From the NCBI GenBank assembly GCA_023438965.1, contig JAEXPB010000377.1, forward strand, positions 1 through 6,565: 6,565 bases of DNA, read 5' to 3'. This DNA is from Bacillota bacterium. Lineage in GTDB: Bacteria > Bacillota > Clostridia > Saccharofermentanales > UBA5734. A model generated the notes under the pieces. That model searched no databases. It saw only the letters and a list, made by a program, of their open reading frames with translations, and was not told the origin of the DNA. A program made the translations under genes and the position numbers. Position 1 is the first letter of the stretch; each line of letters opens with the position of its first letter. Shown here one piece after another: positions 1 through 5,909 of this stretch.

Positions 1-1
1 G

Positions 2-91
2 GTCCTGCTCCGGGCGACCAAGGCTGTGTATGACAATCTGGATTGGATGATCGCCCGGGATGACATGCTCGGTACCGGGAAAGGCCGCTGA
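2..91 (+). CDS. 3' end of an unidentified gene (partial, C-terminal 29 residues)
   Basis: The reading frame starting at base 2 is open from the window edge to a TGA at 89-91; the other two + frames are closed by stops within the first 50 bases. The visible tail contains AVYDNLDWMIARDD and ends in GTGKGR. It reads like the helical, charged C-terminus of a soluble enzyme, but 29 residues are too few to name a family. The stop lies 25 bases before the next start, which has its own ribosome binding site, so this gene is probably an upstream member of the same operon. That it is coding rests on the open frame and the tight spacing only. Confidence 0.55.
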   Translation, partial: VLLRATKAVYDNLDWMIARDDMLGTGKGR

Positions 92-103
92 ATAATCGAG
101 AAG

Positions 104-110
104 AGGGAGG
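104..110 (+). promoter_or_regulatory. Ribosome binding site of the first SDR gene
   Basis: AGGGAGG lies 6 bases before the ATG at 117, a strong Shine-Dalgarno match at good spacing. It supports that start within the short gap after the upstream stop. Confidence 0.8.
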
Positions 111-116
111 CTCAAG

Positions 117-878
117 ATGAACTTGCAGAACAAGACCGCAATCGTTACGGGAGCAGGATCGGGCATCGGCAAGGCGACAGCTTTTCGGCTGGCCCGGGAA
201 GGCGCCAATGTTGTTGCTTTGGATATCCATGCCGAAACCGCAGCTGCGACAGTTGATGAAATCATCAGGAACGGCGGCAGCGCCATGGCTGCGCAGGCCG
301 ACATCCGGGACAGCGCCCGGATCCAGGCCATCGTGGCCGATGTGCTGGGTCGATATGGCCGTATCGATATCCTGATCAATAACGCCGGCGGGCCGGCCGG
401 TTTCTTCAAAGGGATGAAGAGCACCCGGTTCATCGAGTCCACGGAAGATGTCTGGCGGATGATTATCGATATCAATCTGATGGGCACCCTGATCGTGACG
501 CGGGCCGTGCTGGACACGATGATAGAAAAGCGTCAGGGCAAGATCGTCAATATCGGCTCGGTGGCCGGCGTCAATGGTTTGGCCAACATGGCCGACTATT
601 CGGCTGCCAAAGGCGGCGTGATCGCCTTTACCAAAACATTGGCGATCGAACTCGGTGAATATCACATCAATGTCAACTGCGTATCCCCCGGTTCGGTCGG
701 CAAGTACATTGACGGCGAACTGACCGGCGGCCCGCCGACCTTCCTGGGCCGGCCGGGCAAACCCGAGGAATTTGCCAACCTGATCACTTTTCTGGCCTCC
801 GATGAAGCGGATTTTATCACCGGGCAAAACTATATTATCGACGGCGGCCGGGTTTTAAGCACCAAATGCCCTTTATGA
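117..878 (+). CDS. Short-chain dehydrogenase/reductase (SDR), classical type
   Basis: A 253-residue classical SDR, the usual family length, expected to be a cytoplasmic NAD(P)-dependent oxidoreductase acting on a hydroxyl or carbonyl group. Visible motifs: the nucleotide-binding TGAGSGIG at residues 11-18; Asp36 at the end of the second strand, which in this family favours NAD(H) over NADP(H); Asp62 before the adenine pocket; NNAG at 88-91; and the catalytic tetrad Asn120, Ser148, Tyr161, Lys165 (YSAAK). The C-terminal ITGQNYIIDGG motif is typical of FabG-like and sugar/polyol dehydrogenases. The region around residues 93-112, which lines the substrate pocket, differs from that of the paralogue downstream. 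The gene follows an upstream stop by 25 bases and precedes the second SDR by 26, consistent with an operon. The substrate cannot be read from the sequence; names such as 3-oxoacyl-ACP reductase would be generic. The fold assignment is near certain. Confidence 0.94.
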   Translation: MNLQNKTAIVTGAGSGIGKATAFRLAREGANVVALDIHAETAAATVDEIIRNGGSAMAAQADIRDSARIQAIVADVLGRYGRIDILINNAGGPAGFFKGMKSTRFIESTEDVWRMIIDINLMGTLIVTRAVLDTMIEKRQGKIVNIGSVAGVNGLANMADYSAAKGGVIAFTKTLAIELGEYHINVNCVSPGSVGKYIDGELTGGPPTFLGRPGKPEEFANLITFLASDEADFITGQNYIIDGGRVLSTKCPL

Positions 879-890
879 ATACGCAAGAAC

Positions 891-896
891 AAGGAG
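891..896 (+). promoter_or_regulatory. Ribosome binding site that fixes the start of the second SDR gene
   Basis: AAGGAG lies 8 bases before the ATG at 905. The earlier in-frame ATG codons at 866 and 875 have no comparable site and would overlap the preceding gene. Starting at 905 also aligns the protein N-terminus with its paralogue. Confidence 0.85.
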
Positions 897-904
897 TGAC
901 AACC

Positions 905-1648
905 ATGGAGTTTTCAAATCGAACCGCGATCATAACCGGCGCAGCCTCCGGCATGGGACTGCTATCCGCCCAGAAGCTGGCAGCCCAAGGCGCCAATGTC
1001 GTTCTGACCGATGTCAATCGCGAGGCGGTTGAGGCTGCTGCCGAGGCGATCCGCCAAAACGGCGGCGAAGCGCTGGGCCTGCAGGTGGATGTCCGCGATT
1101 TCAACCAGGTCCAGCAGGCGGCGGCAGCTGCTTTGGCGAAATACGGCCGGATTGACATCCTGATCAATTGCGCCGGCGGCGCTTCGACCCGCGGCTTCGG
1201 CCGGCAGGAAGAGTTTAAAGATATGCCCGTCGAAATTATCGACTGGGGACTCGATGTCAATCTGAAAGGGCCGGTCTATTTTGCGCGGGCCGTTATCGGC
1301 ACGATGATCGCCCAAAAGAGCGGCGTGATCGTCAATCTTGGCTCGATCGAAGGCCAGACCGGCTCAAGCTGCATCGACTACGGGACGGCCAAGAGCGGCG
1401 TCATGAACGGGCTGACCAAATCACTGGCCCTTTATGGCGCTCCGCACGGTGTCCGGATCTGCTGCGTTTCGCCCGGGCCGGTGCTCACCCGCCCGGCGAT
1501 GGCCAAGATGCGGACACCGCTGGGTCGGGCCGCCCAGCCGGAAGAGATTGTCGACCTGATCTTGTATCTCTGCTCAGACAAGGCCGCCTTCATTACCGGT
1601 ACGAATTATCTGATCGACGGCGGCCGCAGCTGCGGCGCCCAGAATTAA
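905..1648 (+). CDS. Short-chain dehydrogenase/reductase (SDR), paralogue of the preceding gene
   Basis: A second classical SDR, 247 residues from the ATG at 905. Motifs: TGAASGMG at residues 11-18; Asp36 after the second strand, favouring NAD(H); Asp62; NCAG at 88-91 in place of NNAG; and Asn119, Ser147, Tyr159, Lys163 as the catalytic tetrad. Ser to Tyr is 12 residues apart rather than the 13 seen in the upstream paralogue, so the loop next to the active site is one residue shorter. The C-terminus carries ITGTNYLIDGG, closely matching the first SDR. The two proteins align along their whole length, so they look like an old tandem duplication or two members of one subfamily. The differing pocket segments (93-112 and 148-158) suggest different substrates or successive steps. 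A longer in-frame form from 866 is possible but lacks a ribosome binding site. Function beyond alcohol/ketone oxidoreduction is unknown. Confidence 0.93.
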   Translation: MEFSNRTAIITGAASGMGLLSAQKLAAQGANVVLTDVNREAVEAAAEAIRQNGGEALGLQVDVRDFNQVQQAAAAALAKYGRIDILINCAGGASTRGFGRQEEFKDMPVEIIDWGLDVNLKGPVYFARAVIGTMIAQKSGVIVNLGSIEGQTGSSCIDYGTAKSGVMNGLTKSLALYGAPHGVRICCVSPGPVLTRPAMAKMRTPLGRAAQPEEIVDLILYLCSDKAAFITGTNYLIDGGRSCGAQN

Positions 1649-1657
1649 CCGCCGGAC

Positions 1658-1662
1658 AGGAG
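1658..1662 (+). promoter_or_regulatory. Ribosome binding site that fixes the start of the 2-hydroxyacid dehydrogenase gene
   Basis: AGGAG lies 7 bases before the ATG at 1670. The GTG at 1664, six bases earlier in the same frame, would leave only one base of spacing, so the ATG is the better start. Confidence 0.8.
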
Positions 1663-1669
1663 TGTGCAA

Positions 1670-2635
1670 ATGGCCAAATACAAGATTCTGATCACCGACA
1701 GCATTTTCCCGGATTTATCCATTGAGCGGGACGGATTCGCGGCGATCGACGCCGAAACGATCCTGGCGCCGGCTAAGGATGAAGCGACCCTGATTGCCCT
1801 GGCCGGCGATGCCGACGGCATTCTGGTCACTTATGCCGAGGTGACGGCCGCAGTTATCGCGGCGGCTGCAAAATGCCGGATCATCGTCCGTACCGGCATC
1901 GGCGTCAACAACATCGACATTGAGGCGGCCACATCCCGCGGCATCATGGTGGCCAACGTGCCGGATTACTGCATTGCGGAGGTTGCCGACCATACATTGG
2001 CCTTGATGCTGACCTGCCTGCGCAAGACAGCCTTTCTGTCGGATCGGGTCAAACACGGCAGCTGGAACATGAATCTCGCCCGGCCGGTCCCGCGTTTGAA
2101 CCGCCTGACCGCCGGCCTGTTCGGTCTGGGCCACATCGCGCAAGCCGTGGTCGGACGATTGCAGGCTTTCGGCCTGAAGGTTCTGGCTTATGATCCTTAT
2201 GTAACGGATGACGTGTTCCGTCGTCTCGGGGTCGAACGCGCCCGGTCGCTGGCCGAACTGGCGGCGGCAGCGGATGTCCTGGCGCTGCATGCGCCGCTGA
2301 CCAGGGAAACCCGCGGCATAATCAACGAGGGCATATTCCGGCAGATGAAGCAGTCAGCCATCCTGATCAACACGTCGCGCGGACCCCTGGTCAACGAACA
2401 GGACCTTTGCGCAGCGATTGAATCCGGCCGGATCGCCGGCTGCGGCCTGGATGTGATGGCCACCGAACCGGGAGACCTGCAATCGCCGCTGCTGCAGCAG
2501 GACAATGTGATCGTGACGCCGCATGTCGCGTTTTATTCCGAAGGCTCGGACATCGAATTGCGCGAGAAATCGGTCCGCCAGATCATCCTGGCCCTGACCG
2601 AAGGCCAGCCGCAATACTGGCTGAATCGGAAATAA
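1670..2635 (+). CDS. D-isomer-specific 2-hydroxyacid dehydrogenase (phosphoglycerate dehydrogenase/CtBP-like)
   Basis: A 321-residue NAD-dependent dehydrogenase that interconverts a D-2-hydroxyacid and its 2-oxoacid. The catalytic domain is split around a central Rossmann domain. RTGIGVNNID (74-83) is the family signature of the substrate-binding part. The nucleotide loop is GLFGLGHIAQ (149-158), that is GxGxxA with Ala157 instead of the usual third Gly. Asp175 at the end of the next strand indicates NAD(H). The catalytic triad is Arg237 (in NTSRG), Glu266 (in DVMATEP) and His285 (in TPHVAFYSE). The Ala in the loop and the HxAFYSE ending recall the CtBP-like branch rather than SerA itself; no C-terminal ACT domain is present, so serine feedback control is not expected. 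It lies 21 bases from both neighbours, and in this operon it probably supplies or removes a 2-oxoacid used by the HMGL-like enzyme that follows. The exact substrate is unknown. Confidence 0.92.
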   Translation: MAKYKILITDSIFPDLSIERDGFAAIDAETILAPAKDEATLIALAGDADGILVTYAEVTAAVIAAAAKCRIIVRTGIGVNNIDIEAATSRGIMVANVPDYCIAEVADHTLALMLTCLRKTAFLSDRVKHGSWNMNLARPVPRLNRLTAGLFGLGHIAQAVVGRLQAFGLKVLAYDPYVTDDVFRRLGVERARSLAELAAAADVLALHAPLTRETRGIINEGIFRQMKQSAILINTSRGPLVNEQDLCAAIESGRIAGCGLDVMATEPGDLQSPLLQQDNVIVTPHVAFYSEGSDIELREKSVRQIILALTEGQPQYWLNRK

Positions 2636-2645
2636 TTCCGGAAAG

Positions 2646-2650
2646 AAGGA
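2646..2650 (+). promoter_or_regulatory. Ribosome binding site of the HMGL-like gene
   Basis: AAGGA lies 6 bases before the ATG at 2657 within the 21-base gap after the preceding stop, supporting separate translation of this gene. Confidence 0.7.
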
Positions 2651-2656
2651 AACAAG

Positions 2657-3895
2657 ATGAGCAACACGCCGTGGAAATCAAGCCAATGGTATACAAGCCC
2701 CTGGAATTTTGCCGAGGAATTGAAAAGCGAGCTGAACTTTGCCCCGCAAATCAAATTCCACGATGTCTCCCTGCGCGACGGTGAGCAACAGGCGTCGCTC
2801 GTTTTCAGCAAGGACCAGAAAATCGCCCTGGCGGAAAAAATGGCCGAAATGGGCATCCACCGCATTGAAGCCGGCATGCCTGCCGTTTCCAAACAGGATG
2901 CCGCAGCGATCTCAGCCATTGTCAAGATGAATCTTGGGCCGGACATTTACGCTTTCAGCCGCTGCATGAAGGAAGATGTCAAGCGTGCCGTCGACACCGG
3001 AGTCAAGCATATTGTCATCGAGATTCCGGCTTCCGAGCATATAGTCGAGAACGCCTATAAATGGGATATGCAGAAGGCGATCGACCTGTCGATCGAAGCA
3101 ACCCGGTTTGCCAAAGACAATGGCCTCTATACGGTATTTTTCCCGATCGATGGCACCCGGGCCGAGATCAATACCTTCCTCAACCTGATCCAGAAAGTCG
3201 AAACCGAAGGGCATATGGACGCGCTCGCTGTCGTCGATACGTTTGGCGGCCTGGCGCCGCATAGCTGCCGGTATTTGATCCGGCAGATCAAGAAGCGGAT
3301 CGCCAAGCCGATCGAAACCCATTTCCATGACGACTTCGGACTGGCTGCCGCGAACACGATCATGGCGCTGACCGCAGGTGCCGAAGTCGCCCACACCACC
3401 ATTTCGGCCATTGGCGAACGCGCAGGCAATGCGCCATATGAAGATATCGCCTTGTCCCTGCTGACCATGTACGGTATCGACACCGGTCTCAAATATGATA
3501 AAATGTTCGGCTTATCCAAGTTCCTGCGCGACATGTGCGGTCTGAACATCCGCCAGAATCGCGGGATCATCGGCGACGACATCCACAAGATCGAATCGGG
3601 CATCATTGCCGACTGGTTCAAGAATGCCAGTGAAACCGCGCCTTTGGAGCTGTCACCGTATTTGTATTCGCTGACCGGGCATCCCGGACCGGAGGTTGTC
3701 CTGGGCAAGAACAGCGGCGTGGCCAATGTTGATATCTGGCTGAAGAAACTGGATCTGGATCCGATCGACGACAAAGACCTGAAACTGGAAATCGTCGGTA
3801 AAGTCAAAGACAAGTCCTTCGCGAAGAGCGGCCTGTTGACTGCGGATGAATTCCGGTTCATTGTCCATGAAGTGACCGGCAAGGACAAGGCTTAA
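2657..3895 (+). CDS. HMGL-like TIM-barrel enzyme (isopropylmalate/homocitrate synthase or HMG-CoA lyase superfamily)
   Basis: A 412-residue member of the DRE-TIM metallolyase superfamily, which joins acetyl-CoA to a 2-oxoacid (isopropylmalate, homocitrate and citramalate synthases) or splits such products (HMG-CoA lyase, some aldolases). Residues seen: DVSLRDGEQ at 36-44, giving the metal-binding Asp36 and catalytic Arg40; EAGMP at 71-75; THFHDDFG at 221-228 with metal ligands His222 and His224; and GERAGNAP at 253-260 with Asn258. GKNSG near residue 350 matches the HxxGKxSG-type subdomain of the condensing enzymes, which favours a synthase over a lyase. The protein lacks the long regulatory domain of full-length LeuA, so leucine feedback is unlikely. 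Before the barrel is an unusual extension of about 30 residues rich in aromatics (Trp6, Trp11, Tyr12, Trp16). It may make the 2-oxoacid consumer for the upstream dehydrogenase, but LeuA would be an over-specific name. Confidence 0.9.
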   Translation: MSNTPWKSSQWYTSPWNFAEELKSELNFAPQIKFHDVSLRDGEQQASLVFSKDQKIALAEKMAEMGIHRIEAGMPAVSKQDAAAISAIVKMNLGPDIYAFSRCMKEDVKRAVDTGVKHIVIEIPASEHIVENAYKWDMQKAIDLSIEATRFAKDNGLYTVFFPIDGTRAEINTFLNLIQKVETEGHMDALAVVDTFGGLAPHSCRYLIRQIKKRIAKPIETHFHDDFGLAAANTIMALTAGAEVAHTTISAIGERAGNAPYEDIALSLLTMYGIDTGLKYDKMFGLSKFLRDMCGLNIRQNRGIIGDDIHKIESGIIADWFKNASETAPLELSPYLYSLTGHPGPEVVLGKNSGVANVDIWLKKLDLDPIDDKDLKLEIVGKVKDKSFAKSGLLTADEFRFIVHEVTGKDKA

Positions 3896-3921
3896 CCAGG
3901 AACAGCTGTTGTATCGCTGAC

Positions 3922-3928
3922 GGGGGTG
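3922..3928 (+). promoter_or_regulatory. Probable ribosome binding site deciding the start of the glycoside-hydrolase-like gene
   Basis: GGGGGTG lies 6 bases before the ATG at 3935. The GTG at 3926, in the same frame, is part of this site and has no good Shine-Dalgarno of its own, so ATG 3935 is preferred. The match is weaker than those of the upstream genes. Confidence 0.6.
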
Positions 3929-3934
3929 AACGGG

Positions 3935-5800
3935 ATGGAGAAGAAGTTCGACAAGCAGACTGCTCCGGTCATCGACATTTTCCCTGATTTGTTCGGTGTG
4001 ACCTATAACTACCGGGCGATCAGGAACAAAATGGAACTGCTGGCCAGCCTCGGTTTTACCAGGATTTATCTGGTTGTTCCGCCACCGGGATATCCGATGA
4101 TGAGCAATCCTTGGCTGGACTTGATCAAGCCGGGGAGCCGGACCGGAAACCACATCGTGGAATCCCTGCTGGGTATGGGCGATCCGACCTTTGAGCATGT
4201 TTATGAAGCGAAAAGGCTTGGCCTGGAAGTGTTCGCGATCGTCAAACCATACGAAGGCGGTGGCGGCTATACAGAACCCAAGGGCAGCAGAATCTTCCTG
4301 CCTGGCCGATCAGTCGCCTGTATCGGTGGGGAGAGAATGGGTTTTGATGCTTTTCTCCGGGAAAATCCCGGTATGCGAGTCAAGCGAAAGCCTGTTGCCG
4401 ATTATGACAATTTGGTGGCGCAGGAAATTGTGGCCTTGACCCTCGATTTTTGCCTGGAGAGAATTGAAGACCGGATTTCCAATGCGGAGTCGACCGTCTA
4501 TGAAGCGCAGAGTGACAGCTGTATCGGGGATCATCCGCTTGGTGCGGTGAAGCTGTGGACCAGCCGCGATAACGGAAGCTATGACCTGCTGACCGGCGAT
4601 TTGACAATCCGGGAAAAGCTGGTTTCCAGGCCGCTGGTCGACGCCAATGGGATTCCGATCCGGCCAGGATTGGCCAGATGCCGGGAAATTGAACTGACAG
4701 GGCTGCATATACCGGCGGACATCGCCTATCTGGCGGTGACTTTCGATCTTGCGCCGGAGCAGCGGGTGATGATTCCCTTCTCGATGATCCGGGCCTATGG
4801 CGAAAAGGGTGAGATTCCGATCACCTGTACGCCCTATGTCCGGGCGCCGGCGGCCATCACCGAAACGCCGTCAGGCGGCAGCCGGCAGGATGATCCGGCA
4901 TGGTTCACGGCCGCCTATCCCCGGAAATATGAAATTGCCCGGGAATTCAACGAGCAATTCCCGCAAAACGGGTTTGAATTCGAGTGGTATGGATCCGGTC
5001 CCTGGGGCGCTGGCTGGATGAGCAGTCCGGGATATGGCATTGCCCGGGGGAAAATGGCCTATATGAAGGGCACCCCTTGCGAAGCCTATCCGGAAGTGCG
5101 TGAATATTGGCTTGAACAGGTCAGAAAATTGATCGCCATGGGGATCGATGGCGTGGATATCCGGCTGCAGAATCATTCGGGCATGGTGAGCGATTATTGC
5201 CAGTACGGCTACAATGAACCGATTGTCGCCGCCTATTGGGAAAAATACGGCATCAATATTCTGGAGGAGGAAGCCGATCCTTTAAAAATCATGGGCATCC
5301 GGGGTGATTTCTATGGCCGGTTTGTCGGTGAAGCCGCCCGGGTACTCCATGATCAGGGGAAAAAGCTGCAGATCCATTTGCGGAACTGCCTGGAACACCC
5401 GAAACTGTCCAGTGTTTTCGGCGAGCTTGGTTTCTGGGCCATGCCCAAGGTTTTGCCGGATTGGCAGCACCTGATGACGCTGGCGGATGAGATCACCCTG
5501 AAAGATTATAATTTCGGCCGCTACGATTCCGCACTATCCTCGGGAATTAAAGACCGGGCCAGCCAATTGCATAAACCTTTGTGGATCCATTGCTATATTC
5601 ACCAGGGTAATGACCTGAACGAGAAGGTCCTCCAGGCAGTCCGGGACGATGCGCGCGTGACCGGCCTGCTGCTTTATGAAGCCGGGCACAATCCCTATGT
5701 CAACAATCAATGGACCGGCCTTGTGGAGATAAAATCCGACGGGAACGCTGTTTTTAATCAGGAAGTACGGGAAAAGCTGAAAATACTGCTGGATATTTAG
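3935..5800 (+). CDS. Uncharacterised TIM-barrel glycoside-hydrolase-like protein with inserted beta-rich region
   Basis: A 621-residue protein with no signal peptide or membrane segment, so probably cytoplasmic. The N-terminal 110 residues show alternating helix and strand as in a TIM barrel (FTRIYLVV, then LEVFAIVKPYEGG). A segment at about 200-275 is rich in beta-strand character (around VKLWTSRDNGSYDLL and ending near VTFDL) and looks like an inserted module. The barrel resumes from about residue 330: EFEWYG at 349 onward, a helix with PEVREYWLEQV, then GIDGVDIRLQNH with Asp405, Asp408 and Arg410, HLRN at 481-484, and LLLYEAGHNPY with Glu582. This order resembles glycosyl-hydrolase-like families (GHL10/DUF187 and relatives), where an acidic residue at such strand ends is catalytic. 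The catalytic pair cannot be fixed from one sequence. Its arginine codons include nine AGA/AGG, against two in the four preceding genes together, hinting at a different history. It is the last gene of the operon and sits 39 bases after the previous one. The glycosidase role is inference. Confidence 0.7.
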   Translation: MEKKFDKQTAPVIDIFPDLFGVTYNYRAIRNKMELLASLGFTRIYLVVPPPGYPMMSNPWLDLIKPGSRTGNHIVESLLGMGDPTFEHVYEAKRLGLEVFAIVKPYEGGGGYTEPKGSRIFLPGRSVACIGGERMGFDAFLRENPGMRVKRKPVADYDNLVAQEIVALTLDFCLERIEDRISNAESTVYEAQSDSCIGDHPLGAVKLWTSRDNGSYDLLTGDLTIREKLVSRPLVDANGIPIRPGLARCREIELTGLHIPADIAYLAVTFDLAPEQRVMIPFSMIRAYGEKGEIPITCTPYVRAPAAITETPSGGSRQDDPAWFTAAYPRKYEIAREFNEQFPQNGFEFEWYGSGPWGAGWMSSPGYGIARGKMAYMKGTPCEAYPEVREYWLEQVRKLIAMGIDGVDIRLQNHSGMVSDYCQYGYNEPIVAAYWEKYGINILEEEADPLKIMGIRGDFYGRFVGEAARVLHDQGKKLQIHLRNCLEHPKLSSVFGELGFWAMPKVLPDWQHLMTLADEITLKDYNFGRYDSALSSGIKDRASQLHKPLWIHCYIHQGNDLNEKVLQAVRDDARVTGLLLYEAGHNPYVNNQWTGLVEIKSDGNAVFNQEVREKLKILLDI

Positions 5801-5855
5801 GCGCTGCCAAGATTTCGCATAACTGTCTCAGGATCAAATCAAGTAAATAAAAAGC

Positions 5856-5892
5856 AAAAGAGCCAGTCCGGATTTCCCGAACTGGCTCTTTT
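5856..5892. terminator. Bidirectional intrinsic terminator between convergent genes
   Basis: A 12-base-pair perfect stem, AAAAGAGCCAGT (5856-5867) against ACTGGCTCTTTT (5881-5892), is topped by a C/A mismatch, three further pairs (CGG with CCG) and a five-base loop ATTTC. The right arm ends in TTTT for + strand transcripts, and the A-rich stretch on the left (5849-5859) gives U-rich RNA on the - strand. It lies 55 bases after the stop of the + operon and 17 bases after the stop of the - strand gene, exactly where a shared terminator is expected. The segment 5801-5855 holds nothing else I can identify. Confidence 0.9.
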
Positions 5893-5909
5893 AGCGACTT
5901 ATTGATTCA

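Noticed and set aside
866..904. Longer form of the second SDR, starting at the ATG at 866 or 875
   Set aside because: It would overlap the previous gene, lacks a ribosome binding site and adds 10-13 residues not present in the paralogue; AAGGAG at 891-896 points to ATG 905.
1664..1669. GTG start for the 2-hydroxyacid dehydrogenase
   Set aside because: It sits one base after AGGAG, too close for initiation; ATG 1670 has ideal spacing and begins with the usual first strand (KYKILITD).
1715..2290. Open frame of 191 codons on the - strand opposite the 2-hydroxyacid dehydrogenase
   Set aside because: It is rich in Arg, Gln and His with no fold-like pattern; this is a by-product of GC-rich codon use in the sense gene.
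3127..3888. Long open frame of 253 codons on the - strand opposite the HMGL-like gene
   Set aside because: It lies entirely within a gene with intact catalytic motifs, has a serine/proline-rich composition typical of an antisense shadow, and shows no recognisable domain.
3926..3934. GTG start for the glycoside-hydrolase-like gene
   Set aside because: The GTG forms part of the purine-rich ribosome binding site that serves ATG 3935.
3653..4198. Open frame of 181 codons on the - strand across the junction of the HMGL-like and glycoside-hydrolase-like genes
   Set aside because: It covers the ends of two well-supported sense genes and has no recognisable motif or convincing ribosome binding site.
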